Shown here piece by piece: positions 22,092 through 30,589 of a stretch of DNA of 64,000 bases. Origin of the DNA: Polaromonas sp. 39-63-25 (GTDB lineage: Bacteria > Pseudomonadota > Gammaproteobacteria > Burkholderiales > Burkholderiaceae_C); NCBI RefSeq assembly GCF_002278925.1, contig NZ_NCJH01000009.1, positions 62,001 to 126,000 of the forward strand, in the 5' to 3' direction. Numbering within the stretch: position 1 is the stretch's first letter; the number at the start of each line of letters is the position of its first letter. Made by a program: the position numbers and the translations under genes. Under the pieces are notes generated by a model. It had not been told where the DNA came from. It made no database searches and worked only from the letters and a program-made list of their open reading frames with translations.

Positions 22092-22621
22092 GCATACAAC
22101 TCGGCGCAGTAGACAAATCGTTCGTGATTCTCGATCAACCAGGCGGCGACGGCATCGGCGTCGTTCAAATCCAGCACCGGCCTGAGGGTGGTTTCGGGCA
22201 GCCGGTCCGGCGAGTCGGTGGCAATCGCGACCACAAAATCATCGTCGGGGTAACGCGCCGGTTTGCCCGAGTCGGCGCGCCAGACCTCGACCTTGAGCAG
22301 GTCGCTGCTCTTGAAACCTTCCACCAGCACCCAGTCCACGCCCTCGTACAGCTCGGCGATCAGATGGTGCACCGAGAGTGCTGTCGGCTGCTCGAACTCG
22401 CGGATCAGCGCCAGCCGGTTGTCCGAGGCCACGACCACCTCGAAAGCCCCGGCCTGCCGGTGGCGGTACGTGTCCTTGCCAGGCTGGTCGATGTCGAAGC
22501 TGTGGTGGGCATGTTTGACGACCGAAACCCGCAGACCGCGCAGCTTGAGCGCAGGAATCAGGCTTTCCACCAGGGTGGTCTTGCCCGAACCGGAATAGCC
22601 GGCAAATGCAACAACGTTCAT
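22088..22621 (-). CDS. mobB: Molybdopterin-guanine dinucleotide biosynthesis protein B
   Basis: 177 residues with a P-loop at the N terminus, VVAFAGYSGSGKTTLVESLI (G-x4-G-K-T about residues 8-15), followed by VSVVKHAHHSFDIDQPGKDT and WVLVEGFK, all typical of MobB GTPases. MobB assists MobA in forming MGD from molybdopterin and GTP. It is the first gene of the Moco operon and overlaps moeA by four bases. Confidence 0.93.
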   Translation of the reverse strand: MNVVAFAGYSGSGKTTLVESLIPALKLRGLRVSVVKHAHHSFDIDQPGKDTYRHRQAGAFEVVVASDNRLALIREFEQPTALSVHHLIAELYEGVDWVLVEGFKSSDLLKVEVWRADSGKPARYPDDDFVVAIATDSPDRLPETTLRPVLDLNDADAVAAWLIENHERFVYCAELYA

Positions 22622-22645
22622 GTAATGCCCTGGACCGTTCCGAAT

Positions 22646-22697
22646 ATGCTATAAATTTGGTAGCTGCTTGCGCACAGCCAGTAAGGGCCGGAGCCAT
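22646..22697 (+). repeat. GCTAT-ATAGC dispersed repeat, copy 5
   Basis: Core ATGCTATAAATTTGGTAGCTG with the tail TTGCGCACAGCCAGTAAGGG. It lies in the gap between the mobB start and the thrC stop, in opposite orientation to copies 1-4. Confidence 0.75.
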
Positions 22698-22699
22698 AT

Positions 22700-24127
22700 T
22701 TAGTCAACATGGCTGGCGATATACGCCTTGACCAGCGCCGCATCGGCCGGCATCAGCTGCACCCGTTTGGGCAAGGCCTCGATGCCTTCAAAGCGGGCCG
22801 GCCGCGGCGGCAACTGGCCCAGCGCTTCCTCGATGGTGGCGGCAAACTTGATCGGCAAGGCGGTTTCCAGAACGATCATGGGCACGCCGGCCTGCAGGTT
22901 CTGGCGTGCGACCTTCAAGCCGTCGGCCGTGTGCGTGTCGATCATGGTGCCGAAACGCGCAAAGGTGTCACGAATCGTCTGCAGCCGGTCGGCGTGGGTG
23001 CTCTTGCCGCTGGCAAAGCCGTAGTGTTGCGCGGCCGACTGGAAGGTCGTGTCGCCGCTCAGGTCGAAGCGGCCCTGCGTTGACAGCTGCGCACCGAACA
23101 GGTCGGCGACACGCACTGCATCACGCCCGAGCAGGTCGAACACAAAACGCTCGAAGTTCGAGGCCTTGGAAATATCCATCGACGGGCTGGAGGTTTCATG
23201 GGTGTCGGCACTGGCCCGCACGCGGTACACGCCGGTGCGGAAGAACTCGTCGAGCACATCGTTTTCGTTGGTGGCCACCACCAGCTTGTCGACAGGCAAG
23301 CCCATCATGCGGGCGACGTGGCCGGCGCAGACATTGCCGAAGTTGCCGGAAGGCACGGTGAAGCTGACCCGCTGACCACTTGCCGTGGTCGCCTGGAAGT
23401 AACCGGCGAAGTAGTAGACGACTTGCGCCAGCAACCGCGCCCAGTTGATCGAATTGACCGTGCCAATCTTGTAGGTGCGCTTGAAGGCCAGGTCGTTGGA
23501 CACGGCTTTCACGATGTCCTGGCAATCGTCGAACACGCCCTCGATGGCAATGTTGTGGATGTTGGCGTCCTGCAGGCTGAACATCTGCGCCTGCTGGAAG
23601 GGACTCATGCGGCCCTGCGGCGAGGTCATGAAGACCCGCACGCCCTTCTTGCCGCGCATCGCGTATTCAGCGGCGCTGCCGGTGTCGCCACTGGTCGCGC
23701 CCAGGATGTTGAGCTCCTCGCCGCGGCGCGCCAGTTCGTACTCGAACAGGTTGCCCAGCAGCTGCATGGCCATGTCCTTGAAGGCCAGGGTCGGGCCGTT
23801 GGACAAGGCTTCCAGATACAGGCCGGGCTCGAGCTGGCGCAGGGGCACGATTTCGGGCGTGCCGAACACCGCTTCGGTGTAGGTCTTGCGACAGAGGGCT
23901 TTGAGGTCGGCGGGCGGGATGTCGTCGATGTAGAGCGACAACACTTCAAAAGCCAGGTCGGCATACCCCGAGTCGCGGTAGACGGCACGCCATTTCTCCA
24001 GCGTGGCGGCATCGACCTGCGGATAGGTTTCGGGCAGGTAGAGCCCGCCGTCGGGCGCCAGGCCCTCGAGCAGGATTTCGCAGAACTGCTTGCGGTCCGC
24101 GTGGCCGCGAGTCGAGAGATATTTCAT
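22700..24127 (-). CDS. thrC: Threonine synthase
   Basis: 475 residues from the ATG at 24127 (MKYLSTRGHADRKQF). PLP-binding segment SNGPTLAFKDMAMQLLGNLF carries the Schiff-base lysine, and LNILGATSGDTGSAAEYAMR forms the phosphate site. It converts O-phosphohomoserine to threonine. The start overlaps the hom stop by one base (TGATG), showing translational coupling in the alaA-hom-thrC series on the minus strand. The length matches the long proteobacterial ThrC type. Confidence 0.96.
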   Translation of the reverse strand: MKYLSTRGHADRKQFCEILLEGLAPDGGLYLPETYPQVDAATLEKWRAVYRDSGYADLAFEVLSLYIDDIPPADLKALCRKTYTEAVFGTPEIVPLRQLEPGLYLEALSNGPTLAFKDMAMQLLGNLFEYELARRGEELNILGATSGDTGSAAEYAMRGKKGVRVFMTSPQGRMSPFQQAQMFSLQDANIHNIAIEGVFDDCQDIVKAVSNDLAFKRTYKIGTVNSINWARLLAQVVYYFAGYFQATTASGQRVSFTVPSGNFGNVCAGHVARMMGLPVDKLVVATNENDVLDEFFRTGVYRVRASADTHETSSPSMDISKASNFERFVFDLLGRDAVRVADLFGAQLSTQGRFDLSGDTTFQSAAQHYGFASGKSTHADRLQTIRDTFARFGTMIDTHTADGLKVARQNLQAGVPMIVLETALPIKFAATIEEALGQLPPRPARFEGIEALPKRVQLMPADAALVKAYIASHVD

Positions 24128-25464
24128 CAGGCCAGCTCTTCCTTGCGGATGCGCGTGATGGGTGAGAGCACCGTGGACAGGGCCTGCATCTGCGCCATCG
24201 CCTCGTTCATCTTCGCCTCGACACAATCGTGCGTCAGAATGATCAGGTCGGTCTGGGTAGCACCCTCGCCGCCGACCTCATCGGCTTCGCGCTGCAGCAT
24301 CGCGTCGATGCTGATGCCGGCTTCGGCCAGGATGCCGGTGACTTTGGCCAGCACGCCGGCTTCGTCGGCCACGTTCAGGCGCAGGTAATAACTCGTGACC
24401 ACCTCGCTCATGGGCAGCACCGGCAGGTCGCTCATGGACTGCGGCTGGAAGGCCAGGTGCGGCACGCGCTGCGCGGCCTCGGCGCCGTGCAGGCGGGCAA
24501 TGTCCACCAGGTCGGCAATCACCGCGCTGGCGGTCGGCTCGCTGCCGGCGCCCTTGCCGTAATACAGCGTGGTGCCCACGGCATCGCCCTGCACCATCAC
24601 GGCGTTCATCGCGCCTTCGACATTGGCGATCAGGCGCTTGGCCGGCACCAGGCTGGGGTGCACCCGCAGCTCGATGCCCTTGGCCGTGCGCTTGGTGATG
24701 CCCAGCAGCTTGATGCGGTAACCGAGCTGCTCGGCGTATTTGATGTCCTGCGCACCCAGCCTGGTGATGCCCTCGACGTAGGCCTTGTCGAACTGCACCG
24801 GGATGCCGAAGGCAATCGCCGACATCAGCGTGGCCTTGTGCGCCGCGTCCACACCTTCGATGTCGAAGGTCGGGTCGGCTTCGGCGTAACCGAGGCGCTG
24901 CGCTTCTTTCAGCACAACATCGAAGTCCAGGCCCTTGTCGCGCATTTCGCTGAGGATGAAATTGGTGGTGCCGTTGATGATGCCGGCAATCCACTCGATG
25001 CGGTTGGCGGTCAGACCCTCGCGCAGCGCCTTGATGATGGGAATACCGCCGGCAACGGCAGCCTCGAACGCCACCATCACGCCGTGCTGGTGCGCGGCCG
25101 CGAAAATCTCGGTGCCATGCACGGCCAGCAGGGCCTTGTTGGCCGTGACCACGTGTTTGCCCGCAGCGATTGCTTCCAGCACCAGTTGCCTGGCAATGCC
25201 GTAGCCGCCGATCAGCTCGATGATGATGTCGATTTCGGGGTTGGCGATCACGGCGCGGGCATCGGCCACCACCGTCACGCCGGGACCGGCGGCCGCCTGC
25301 GCGCGTGTCGTGTCGAGGTCGGCCACCATGGCAATCTCGATGCTGCGGCCGGCGCGGCGGAAAATTTCTTCCTGGTTGCGCTTCAAAACGGTGAACACAC
25401 CGCTGCCCACGGTGCCCATGCCCAGCAGGCCTACCTTGATCGGTTTCAGGTTCATTGATGTCAT
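24127..25464 (-). CDS. hom: Homoserine dehydrogenase
   Basis: 445 residues. The N-terminal NAD(P) fold begins IKVGLLGMGTVGSGVFTVLK. Catalytic-domain landmarks are GGIPIIKALREGLTANRIEW, IINGTTNFILSEM and GYAEADPTFDIEGVDAAHK. A C-terminal ACT domain (about residues 360-440) probably mediates threonine feedback. It reduces aspartate semialdehyde to homoserine. The gene is monofunctional, not fused to aspartokinase. It lies 10 bases after alaA and overlaps thrC. A second ATG three codons in is an equal start candidate. Confidence 0.96.
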   Translation of the reverse strand: MTSMNLKPIKVGLLGMGTVGSGVFTVLKRNQEEIFRRAGRSIEIAMVADLDTTRAQAAAGPGVTVVADARAVIANPEIDIIIELIGGYGIARQLVLEAIAAGKHVVTANKALLAVHGTEIFAAAHQHGVMVAFEAAVAGGIPIIKALREGLTANRIEWIAGIINGTTNFILSEMRDKGLDFDVVLKEAQRLGYAEADPTFDIEGVDAAHKATLMSAIAFGIPVQFDKAYVEGITRLGAQDIKYAEQLGYRIKLLGITKRTAKGIELRVHPSLVPAKRLIANVEGAMNAVMVQGDAVGTTLYYGKGAGSEPTASAVIADLVDIARLHGAEAAQRVPHLAFQPQSMSDLPVLPMSEVVTSYYLRLNVADEAGVLAKVTGILAEAGISIDAMLQREADEVGGEGATQTDLIILTHDCVEAKMNEAMAQMQALSTVLSPITRIRKEELA

Positions 25465-25474
25465 GTGCTTCGGG

Positions 25475-26734
25475 TCACTTCAGAAGGGATTCGGCGACCG
25501 GCACGCTGGCCGGCTGCATGCTTTTTCGGCGGCTTTCGAGGAACTTGGCGATGCGGCCAATCGCCTCGCGCAGGTCTTCCTCATGCGGCAGAAAGACGAT
25601 GCGGAAGTGGTCCGGCGCCGCCCAGTTGAAACCGGTGCCCTGCACCAGCATCACCTTGGTTTCCTTGAGCAGTTCCAGGAAGAACTGGCGGTCGTCGGTG
25701 ATCGGGTAGACCTTGGGGTCCAGCCGCGGGAACATGTAGAGTGCCGCACTCGGCTTGACGCAGCTCACCCCCGGGATCGCGGTGATCAGCTCGTAGGCCA
25801 GGTCGCGCTGGCGGCGCAGGCGGCCGCCCTCGCAGGTCAGGTCGTTGATGCTCTGGTAGCCGCCCAGCGCCGTCTGGATGGCCCACTGACCCGGCACGTT
25901 GGAGCACAGCTTCATGTTGGCCAGCATGTTCAGGCCCTCGATGTAGTCCTGCGCCTGCTTTTTCGGCCCGGACACCACCAGCCAGCCGGCGCGGTAACCG
26001 CAGGAGCGGTAGCTCTTGGACAGCGAGTTGAAGGTCAGCGTCAGCACGTCGGTGGACAGGCTGGCGATCGCCGTGTGTTTGACACCGTCGTACAGCACCT
26101 TGTCGTACACCTCGTCGGCCAGGATCACCAGGCCGTGTTCGCGCGCGATGTCGATGATGCCGCGCAGCAGTTCATCGGAATACAGCACACCGGTCGGGTT
26201 GTTCGGGTTGATGACCACGATGCCTTTGGTCTTCGGCGTGATCTTGGCGCGAATGTCATCGAGGTTGGGCATCCAGCCGTTGGCCTCGTCGCACAGGTAA
26301 TGCACCGGCGTGCCGCCCGCCAGGCTGGTGGAGGCCGTCCACAGGGGGTAGTCGGGGGACGGCAGCAGCAGCTCGTCACCGTAGTCCAGCAAGGCATTGG
26401 TCGCCATGGAAATCAGCTCGCTCGCGCCATTGCCCAGGTAGATGTCGTCCAGCGTGACGCCCTTGATGCCCTGCCGCTGCGTTTCGTGCATCACGGCCTT
26501 GCGCGCGGCAAAAATGCCCTTGCTGTCCGAATAACCGGCCGAGGCCGGCAGGTTGCGGATCATGTCCTGCTGGACTTCTTCAGGCGCGTCAAAACCGAAC
26601 ACCGCGAGATTGCCGATGTTGAGCTTGATGAGCTTTTGCCCTTCTTCCTCCATCTGCTTGGCGGCATCCATGATGGGGCCGCGGATGTCGTAAAGCACAT
26701 TGGCCAGTTTGGCCGATTTGGTGATCAATTTCAT
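25475..26734 (-). CDS. alaA: Alanine-synthesising PLP aminotransferase (AlaA-like)
   Basis: 419 residues from the ATG at 26734. It is alignable by eye with E. coli AlaA: KLANVLYDIRGPIMDAAKQM, LKLNIGN-like KLIKLNIGNLAVFGFDAPEE, INPNNPTGVLYSDELL and the PLP-lysine region FNSLSKSYRSCGYRAGWLV. The fold type I enzyme makes alanine from pyruvate and glutamate. Position directly upstream of hom and thrC is the common betaproteobacterial arrangement. It is divergent from the Mth938-like gene. Confidence 0.9.
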   Translation of the reverse strand: MKLITKSAKLANVLYDIRGPIMDAAKQMEEEGQKLIKLNIGNLAVFGFDAPEEVQQDMIRNLPASAGYSDSKGIFAARKAVMHETQRQGIKGVTLDDIYLGNGASELISMATNALLDYGDELLLPSPDYPLWTASTSLAGGTPVHYLCDEANGWMPNLDDIRAKITPKTKGIVVINPNNPTGVLYSDELLRGIIDIAREHGLVILADEVYDKVLYDGVKHTAIASLSTDVLTLTFNSLSKSYRSCGYRAGWLVVSGPKKQAQDYIEGLNMLANMKLCSNVPGQWAIQTALGGYQSINDLTCEGGRLRRQRDLAYELITAIPGVSCVKPSAALYMFPRLDPKVYPITDDRQFFLELLKETKVMLVQGTGFNWAAPDHFRIVFLPHEEDLREAIGRIAKFLESRRKSMQPASVPVAESLLK

Positions 26735-26883
26735 GGTCTGTGGTCGTTCTTCAGCAAACGCAAAGCCTGCAAAGGCGCAAGGGACGCAGGGGTAAGCGGA
26801 AATTGGGACGGAATCTATAATTTGACCACATAAAACCGCGATTTCGCTGGCCGTCGGCGCCCACCACCCCTCCTGAACACCGC

Positions 26884-27285
26884 ATGAAATTACAGCCCGA
26901 CCATCTCGACGTTCCATCCATTCTTGGCTACGGTCCCGGATGGATAGGCTTGGGCAACCAGGGGGTGGCCGAAAAAATAGAGCAGAGCATCGTGATCGGC
27001 TCACGCGGCGAAAAGTTCGCCTGGGACTGCGCCCGTTTCGAAGACCTCACGCCCGCGCACTTCGAACGCCTGGCCGACACCCGGCCCGAGCTGGTGATTT
27101 TCGGCAGCGGCAGCCGCCTGCGTTTTGCGCCGCCGGCTTTTTTGCGCAGCCTGATGGCCGCGCGCATCGGCATCGAGACCATGGACACGCTGGCAGCCTG
27201 CCGCACTTACAACATCCTCGCTGGCGAAGGCCGGATCGTGCTGACCGCCCTGCTGATTGAGCCGCCAGATCGCGCCCACGAGTGA
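26884..27285 (+). CDS. Mth938-like domain protein (DUF498)
   Basis: 133 residues. GYGPGWIGLGNQ, RPELVIFGSGSRLRFAPPAF and IGIETMDTLAACRTYNILAG define the Mth938/DUF498 domain, related to human NDUFAF3. The function in bacteria is not settled. It is upstream of bcp on the same strand but 121 bases away, so it may have its own transcript. Confidence 0.85.
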   Translation: MKLQPDHLDVPSILGYGPGWIGLGNQGVAEKIEQSIVIGSRGEKFAWDCARFEDLTPAHFERLADTRPELVIFGSGSRLRFAPPAFLRSLMAARIGIETMDTLAACRTYNILAGEGRIVLTALLIEPPDRAHE

Positions 27286-27406
27286 GCAACCTGCTTTCAG
27301 GGTAAAATCTAGGGTTGCATTTGGTGCAACGTCGGGGGTTTGGCCCAAATTTTGCGGTCAAAGCCAACGACTTATCACAATTACTTTTGTCAGGGGTCCA
27401 CGCAGT

Positions 27407-27883
27407 ATGGCAGTCGTCGTCAACAAACCACTCCCGGAATTTGAAGCCAACGCCACAAGCGGCGTCAAAGTCTCCAACCAAACCCACCTGGGTCATGTGG
27501 TCGTCCTGTATTTCTATCCCAAGGACAATACGCCCGGCTGCACCACCGAGGCCATGCAATTCCGTGATCGCTACAAGGATTTCGTCAAGGCCGGCGCCAC
27601 CGTATTCGGCGTCTCGCGCGACAACATGAAGTCGCACGACGAATTCAAGGCCAAGCTGGAGCTGCCCTTCGAGCTGATTGCCGACACCGAAGAAAAAATG
27701 TGCCACATGTTCGGCGTGGTCAAGAACAAGATCATGTACGGCAAAAAGGTCAAGGGTATCGAGCGCAGCACCTTCCTCGTGGGCGCCGACGGCACGCTCA
27801 AGGAAGAGTGGCGCGGGCTGAAAGTGCCCGGCCATGTGGACGACGTGCTCAAGGCCGTCAAGGCCCTGAAAAAAGCGGCCTGA
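27407..27883 (+). CDS. bcp: Peroxiredoxin, bacterioferritin comigratory protein (BCP/PrxQ) type
   Basis: 158 residues from the ATG at 27407. VVLYFYPKDNTPGCTTEAMQ carries the peroxidatic cysteine (about residue 45). E. coli BCP has a resolving cysteine five residues later, but here that position is Met. The other visible cysteine is in EEKMCHMFGV near residue 95. The enzyme reduces peroxides using thioredoxin-type donors; this one may be a 1-Cys or atypical 2-Cys form. An intrinsic terminator about 100 bases downstream precedes phoH. Confidence 0.92.
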   Translation: MAVVVNKPLPEFEANATSGVKVSNQTHLGHVVVLYFYPKDNTPGCTTEAMQFRDRYKDFVKAGATVFGVSRDNMKSHDEFKAKLELPFELIADTEEKMCHMFGVVKNKIMYGKKVKGIERSTFLVGADGTLKEEWRGLKVPGHVDDVLKAVKALKKAA

Positions 27884-27978
27884 AAACACCGCGAAAAAGT
27901 CGCTTCAACAGCTTGTGTTCCCGTCACGGGAGTCGTGTATAGTGACTTCATGCTGTTGACCTTAGCGACTGCGCCCAC

Positions 27979-28018
27979 CGAAAAAGCCGCCCTGGCCTCC
28001 AGGCGGCTTTTTCGCTTT
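27979..28018 (+). terminator. Intrinsic terminator between bcp and phoH
   Basis: A 13-bp perfect stem pairs CGAAAAAGCCGCC with GGCGGCTTTTTCG around a 10-base loop, and is followed by CTTTTTG. It lies downstream of bcp. A possible -10 TATAGT at 27938 sits just ahead of it, so it might instead end a short transcript or attenuate phoH. Confidence 0.72.
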
Positions 28019-28049
28019 TTGAACCCCAACCAAGTGAGCTTCAAGCACC

Positions 28050-29738
28050 ATGCCCTTGCCACCCGCCCCGACCAAACGTGCCGCCTTGCTCTCTGCCGAC
28101 GCCCTGGAAGCGCCGGTCCGTTCGCACACCAGGACGACGCGAAAGACGGAGCACGCCGAACCGGCACACAAAACGGCGGCACTGGACCTTTTTGACAGCC
28201 GGTCCGGCGGTGGCGAGGCCCAGCACCCGGCTGCGTATCTGCCCAAGGAGTCCGCGCGCCAGGCGAAAGATACAGTCAGTTACCACAAGGAGCCGCAGGC
28301 GGCTGTCCGGCCGGAACCTGCGGCCAAGGCGAAGAAGCCACGGCACACGGGCCCGTCCAAGCTGTTTGTTCTCGACACCAATGTGCTGATGCACGACCCG
28401 ATGTGCCTGTTCCGCTTCGAGGAACACGACATCTTTTTGCCCATGATCGTGCTCGAAGAGCTCGACGGCCACAAGAAGGGCATGACCGAAGTGGCGCGCA
28501 ATGCGCGCCAGACCAGCCGCACGCTGGACGCGCTGGCCGGCACCAGCGGCGCCGACATTGCCAAGGGCCTCAAGCTCGACACCACCGGGCACAAGGAAGC
28601 CGGTGGCTGCCTGTTCTTCCAGACGAAAGTGCTGGATTACTCCCTGCCGATGAGCCTGCCGCAGGGCAAGGCCGACAACCAGATCCTCGGTGTGGTCGAG
28701 GCATTGCGCAAGGAATACGCGCCGCGCGAAGTCGTGCTGGTGTCCAAGGACATCAACATGCGCGTCAAGGCACGCGCCCTGGGCCTGGCCACCGACGACT
28801 ACCAGAACGACAAGACGCTGGAAGACGGCGACATGCTGTACGCCGGCTCGCTGGCCCTGCCGGCGGACTTCTGGACGCGCCAGAGCAAAACCATCGAAAG
28901 CTGGCAGCAAGGCAGCCACACCTTCTACCGCATCACCGGCCCCATCGTCGGCAGCCTGCTGATCAACCAGTTTGTGTTTTTCGAAGCACCCGGCGAGCCG
29001 CCGCTGTATGCGCGCGTGACCGAGATCCGCGCCAAGACCGCCGTGCTCAAGACGCTGAAGGACTACACCCACCTCAAAAATGCGGTGTGGGGCATTACCA
29101 CCCGCAACCGCGAGCAGAACTTCGCGATGAACCTGCTGATGGACCCGGAGGTCGACTTTGTGACCCTGGCCGGAACTGCCGGCACCGGCAAGACGCTGAT
29201 GGCCCTGGCCAGCGGCCTGACGCAGGTACTGGACGACCGCCGCTACACCGAGATCATCATGACCCGCGCGACGGTTTCCGTCGGTGAAGATATCGGCTTC
29301 CTGCCGGGCACCGAAGAGGAAAAAATGGGGCCCTGGATGGGCGCGCTCGACGACAACCTCGAAGTGCTGGGCAAAAACGACAGCGGTTCCGGCGAATGGG
29401 GCCGCGCGGCCACCAACGAACTGATCCGCTCGCGCATCAAGGTCAAGAGCATGAACTTCATGCGCGGCCGCACCTTCCTGAACAAGTACGTGATCATCGA
29501 CGAGGCGCAAAACCTGACGCCCAAGCAGATGAAAACGCTGATCACCCGCGCCGGCCCCGGCACCAAGATCATCTGCATGGGCAACCTCGCGCAGATCGAC
29601 ACGCCTTACCTGACCGAAGGTTCGTCCGGCATGACCTACGCTGTGGACCGCTTCAAAGGCTGGCCGCATGGCGGGCACATCACGCTGGCACGCGGTGAAC
29701 GTTCACGCCTGGCTGATTTCGCCAGCGAGGTGCTCTGA
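28050..29738 (+). CDS. PhoH family protein with N-terminal PIN domain (PhoH2 type)
   Basis: 562 residues. A low-complexity leader of about 100 residues precedes a PIN nuclease domain beginning KLFVLDTNVLMHDP (catalytic Asp about 109). A PhoH ATPase domain follows with Walker A GTAGTGKT (about 375-382), RATVSVGEDIGFLPGTEEEK and the Walker B YVIIDEAQNLTPKQMKTLIT. PIN-PhoH proteins are RNA helicases coupled to a ribonuclease. Monocistronic, preceded by a terminator. The charged leader is longer than in many relatives, and a later start cannot be excluded. Confidence 0.9.
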   Translation: MPLPPAPTKRAALLSADALEAPVRSHTRTTRKTEHAEPAHKTAALDLFDSRSGGGEAQHPAAYLPKESARQAKDTVSYHKEPQAAVRPEPAAKAKKPRHTGPSKLFVLDTNVLMHDPMCLFRFEEHDIFLPMIVLEELDGHKKGMTEVARNARQTSRTLDALAGTSGADIAKGLKLDTTGHKEAGGCLFFQTKVLDYSLPMSLPQGKADNQILGVVEALRKEYAPREVVLVSKDINMRVKARALGLATDDYQNDKTLEDGDMLYAGSLALPADFWTRQSKTIESWQQGSHTFYRITGPIVGSLLINQFVFFEAPGEPPLYARVTEIRAKTAVLKTLKDYTHLKNAVWGITTRNREQNFAMNLLMDPEVDFVTLAGTAGTGKTLMALASGLTQVLDDRRYTEIIMTRATVSVGEDIGFLPGTEEEKMGPWMGALDDNLEVLGKNDSGSGEWGRAATNELIRSRIKVKSMNFMRGRTFLNKYVIIDEAQNLTPKQMKTLITRAGPGTKIICMGNLAQIDTPYLTEGSSGMTYAVDRFKGWPHGGHITLARGERSRLADFASEVL

Positions 29739-29776
29739 CACCAGCGCATGTGGCAGCCCGGCATGGATGCCGGGAG

Positions 29777-30220
29777 CTATCTTCGCCCCTTCTTCGGTGA
29801 CTTCGCAGGCCTCTTGGGCAGGAGGCCCAGGGCTGCGCGAGCCAGCGCATCGGCCTCGCCATTGCGGTGGCGCGGTATCCAGTGCAGCGAGGTGTGAGTG
29901 AAAGTATTGAGCAGCGCGCCAGCCTCTTCATAGAGGCCAGCCAGCCGCACCACGGGGGCAGCGCCTGCAGAACCCAACTGCTCCACCAGCAAACTGCTGT
30001 CGCTGTAAATCAGCAGCGCCGTTGCTCCACGCGCCTGCGCGTCACGCAGCGCCGCCATCAGCGCCCTCGCCTCCGCCTCGTTGTTGCAGCCCCGCGCATC
30101 GGTCCCCATCGAAAGCACGTGCCGCGTGCCGTCAGGCGCGACCAACACCGCGCCCAGGCCCATGCGGCCAGGGTTGGGGACGGCGCTGCCGTCGCAGTAG
30201 ATGGTCCAGGGCGGGGTCAT
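29777..30220 (-). CDS. RNase HI family protein
   Basis: 147 residues from the ATG at 30220. The fold starts TIYCDGSAVPNPGRMGLGAV (Asp10); further catalytic positions are Glu48 in NNEAEARAL, Asp74 in IYSDSSLLVEQL and the C-terminal HRNGEADALARAAL. It would cleave RNA in RNA-DNA hybrids. It is shorter and more diverged than housekeeping RnhA, closer to the plant-type/RnhC-like reverse-transcriptase-like group. Its start overlaps the stop of the decayed antiporter frame by four bases. Confidence 0.83.
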   Translation of the reverse strand: MTPPWTIYCDGSAVPNPGRMGLGAVLVAPDGTRHVLSMGTDARGCNNEAEARALMAALRDAQARGATALLIYSDSSLLVEQLGSAGAAPVVRLAGLYEEAGALLNTFTHTSLHWIPRHRNGEADALARAALGLLPKRPAKSPKKGRR

Positions 30221-30408
30221 GTGTGACGTTGCGCGAGAGCTGACCGCTCCAGCACATACCGCATCATCGACAGCGCCAGCTCTTCCTCGCCCAGGAAAAT
30301 CTTGCCGGCGTTTTCGCTCTGCAGCCGTTTCGCCTCGGCCTCGTCCACCAGCGAGGGCAGCTTCATGCGCGCGGCAATGGTGCTGATGAGGGAGACGCTG
30401 TGCGGCAT
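30217..30408 (-). pseudogene. Remnant of a KefC/YbaL-type cation:proton antiporter
   Basis: A 63-codon open frame reading MPHSVSLISTIAARMKLPSL, then DEAEAKRLQSENAGKIFLGE and ELALSMMRYVLER. The first part looks like the N terminus of CPA2 antiporters such as YbaL (MPH-x-x-x-LI-x-TIAA... followed by ARLKLP-x-LVGYL). The second looks like their cytosolic C-terminal end. Nearly all membrane helices and the Rossmann core of a protein of about 560-660 residues are missing, yet the frame is open. It appears to be an internal, in-frame deletion relic. Its stop overlaps the RNase HI start. Confidence 0.55.
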
Positions 30409-30540
30409 GCGGGAGGGGCTCCTTCAGAGAGACGGCGAAGGGACCCTGCGTGAGCACTTGCCAGGGACAGGCGCTTGCCGCAGAACGAATTGGGGGTTGA
30501 AGGCTTTCCAGCTCGTTTTCATTATAAAAACAGAAAATAA

Positions 30541-30562
30541 AAAACCCGCCGAAGCGGGTTTT
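30541..30562 (-). terminator. Terminator of the pha operon
   Basis: AAAACCCGC and GCGGGTTTT pair around a CGAA loop. On the minus strand the stem is followed by TTTTTTATTTT. It lies 28 bases after the phaB stop codon. Confidence 0.85.
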
Positions 30563-30589
30563 CCTTTGGGGGGTGACAGGCCGGAAGCC

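Noticed and set aside
28041..29678. 545-codon frame antisense to the PhoH-family gene
   Set aside because: No domain signal; the plus-strand PIN and PhoH motifs are complete.
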